Shown piece by piece: positions 4,796 through 5,305 of a stretch of 5,305 nucleotides of DNA. The DNA is taken from NCBI GenBank assembly GCA_031255425.1, contig JAIRSN010000267.1:1-5305 (forward strand), read 5' to 3'. Within the stretch, counting starts at the first letter, position 1; each line of letters opens with the position of its first letter. Made by a program: the position numbers and the translations under genes. The notes below the pieces were generated by a model, which was not told where the DNA came from, did no database searches, and worked only from the letters and a program-made list of their open reading frames with translations. The DNA comes from Dysgonamonadaceae bacterium (lineage in GTDB: Bacteria > Bacteroidota > Bacteroidia > Bacteroidales > Azobacteroidaceae).

Positions 4796-5305
4796 ATGAA
4801 TGTAACCATAAAAAAATTGCAACAAAAACAACTGAATAAGGATCTGGAACTTATATCGACGATCGTGCTGAATCAATTCAACCTGACGGAGCAGCTTATG
4901 AACGAAACCTGCCGCGACGCCGTTTGCAAACAAATCGCGGAAAACAAAACCGCGATAGATAACCTGAAAGTGCTGATTACGAAAAAGCTTTCCACGATGA
5001 TTATCCTGTTTACTCCCAAGGCGACGGAATTGCGGGAGATTGTTTCCTGCCACGAAACCATTTTCTTTTTGGAGCGGATCGACGATATGCTGGTCGACAT
5101 TGTCAACTGCCTGAAGAAAATCGAAATAGGTTCGCCCGAGTACGCCGAATTTAAATCGCACTTGAAAAAGATCTTCGCCTCCCTGAAAAAAATGATCAGC
5201 GCAAGTGCCTTTTCCTTTTTCAAGAAAGACAAATTTCAAGCCTGCCAAATCATTGAAAAGGAATACGACATCGAAAAACGGTGCCGGGAGATAGACGAAA
5301 ACCTG
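4796..5305 (+). CDS. phoU: PhoU-like phosphate regulator, partial (3' end missing)
   Basis: An open frame starts at ATG 4796, 14 nt after the pstB stop, and runs to the window end without a stop (170 codons). PhoU proteins usually have about 210-240 aa, so roughly the last quarter is outside. It is mostly helical and charged, as expected for the two three-helix bundles of PhoU. The best landmark is in the first bundle: TPKATELREI (73-82) followed by LERIDDML (92-99), matching the family's QPxAxDLR...LERIGD. The metal-site spacing ExxxD is kept (E93, D97), though Gly is Asp (D96). The second bundle begins around 112-150 with weaker similarity. PhoU links Pst to the PhoR/PhoB two-component system and represses phosphate uptake. 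Its place directly after pstB is standard and supports the Pst identity of the cluster. Confidence 0.8.
   Translation, partial: MNVTIKKLQQKQLNKDLELISTIVLNQFNLTEQLMNETCRDAVCKQIAENKTAIDNLKVLITKKLSTMIILFTPKATELREIVSCHETIFFLERIDDMLVDIVNCLKKIEIGSPEYAEFKSHLKKIFASLKKMISASAFSFFKKDKFQACQIIEKEYDIEKRCREIDENL

Noticed and set aside
4769..5248. Minus-strand 159-codon frame at the right end
   Set aside because: The + strand frame here has PhoU landmarks, so the antisense frame is its shadow.

Overview
The window reads as a Bacteroidales-type chromosomal segment. This is an inference from the protein families, from A-rich sequence rather than strong Shine-Dalgarno motifs ahead of most genes, and from a perfect TAnnTTTG (-7 type) promoter element ahead of the first gene. 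All genes lie on the + strand and are tightly packed. Genus cannot be fixed from the sequence alone.

Positions 1-350 carry no convincing gene. They hold two tandem copies of a 42-bp-period repeat, each with a perfect 7-bp hairpin. An imperfect inverted-repeat element (83-182) follows, whose two arms are each terminator-like hairpins pointing inward and whose stems differ by a compensatory base-pair swap. Next come a folded dyad (195-220), a nested operator-like dyad (245-270) and a candidate promoter (318-325).

Positions 351-5305 hold what looks like one operon. It runs: a MATE-family multidrug/organic-cation antiporter (351-1703); a cytidylate kinase-like P-loop protein (1725-2357); PstC-like and PstA-like phosphate ABC permeases (2321-3139 and 3136-4020); a PstB-like ATPase (4017-4781); and a PhoU-like regulator cut by the window end (4796-5305+). 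Gaps are 21 and 14 nt, and three junctions overlap, two of them ATGA stop/start overlaps. No PstS phosphate-binding protein is present in the window.

The most interesting signal is that the Pst module is recognisable from end to end but has lost residues that define working family members. The PstB-like protein keeps Walker A, Walker B with its Glu, and the D-loop. It replaces the Q-loop Gln with Pro, the H-loop His with Gln, and LSGGQ with LSTGQ. The PstA-like protein replaces both conserved Arg (E. coli R170/R220 positions by alignment) and the Glu of the RAxGETAP motif. PstC has Lys for Arg in its GRAxGET motif. Every frame is intact, so this is divergence and not decay. It may be a Pst-derived complex used for sensing or regulation, or one with altered substrate or energetics, co-expressed with an efflux pump and a nucleotide-kinase-like protein.
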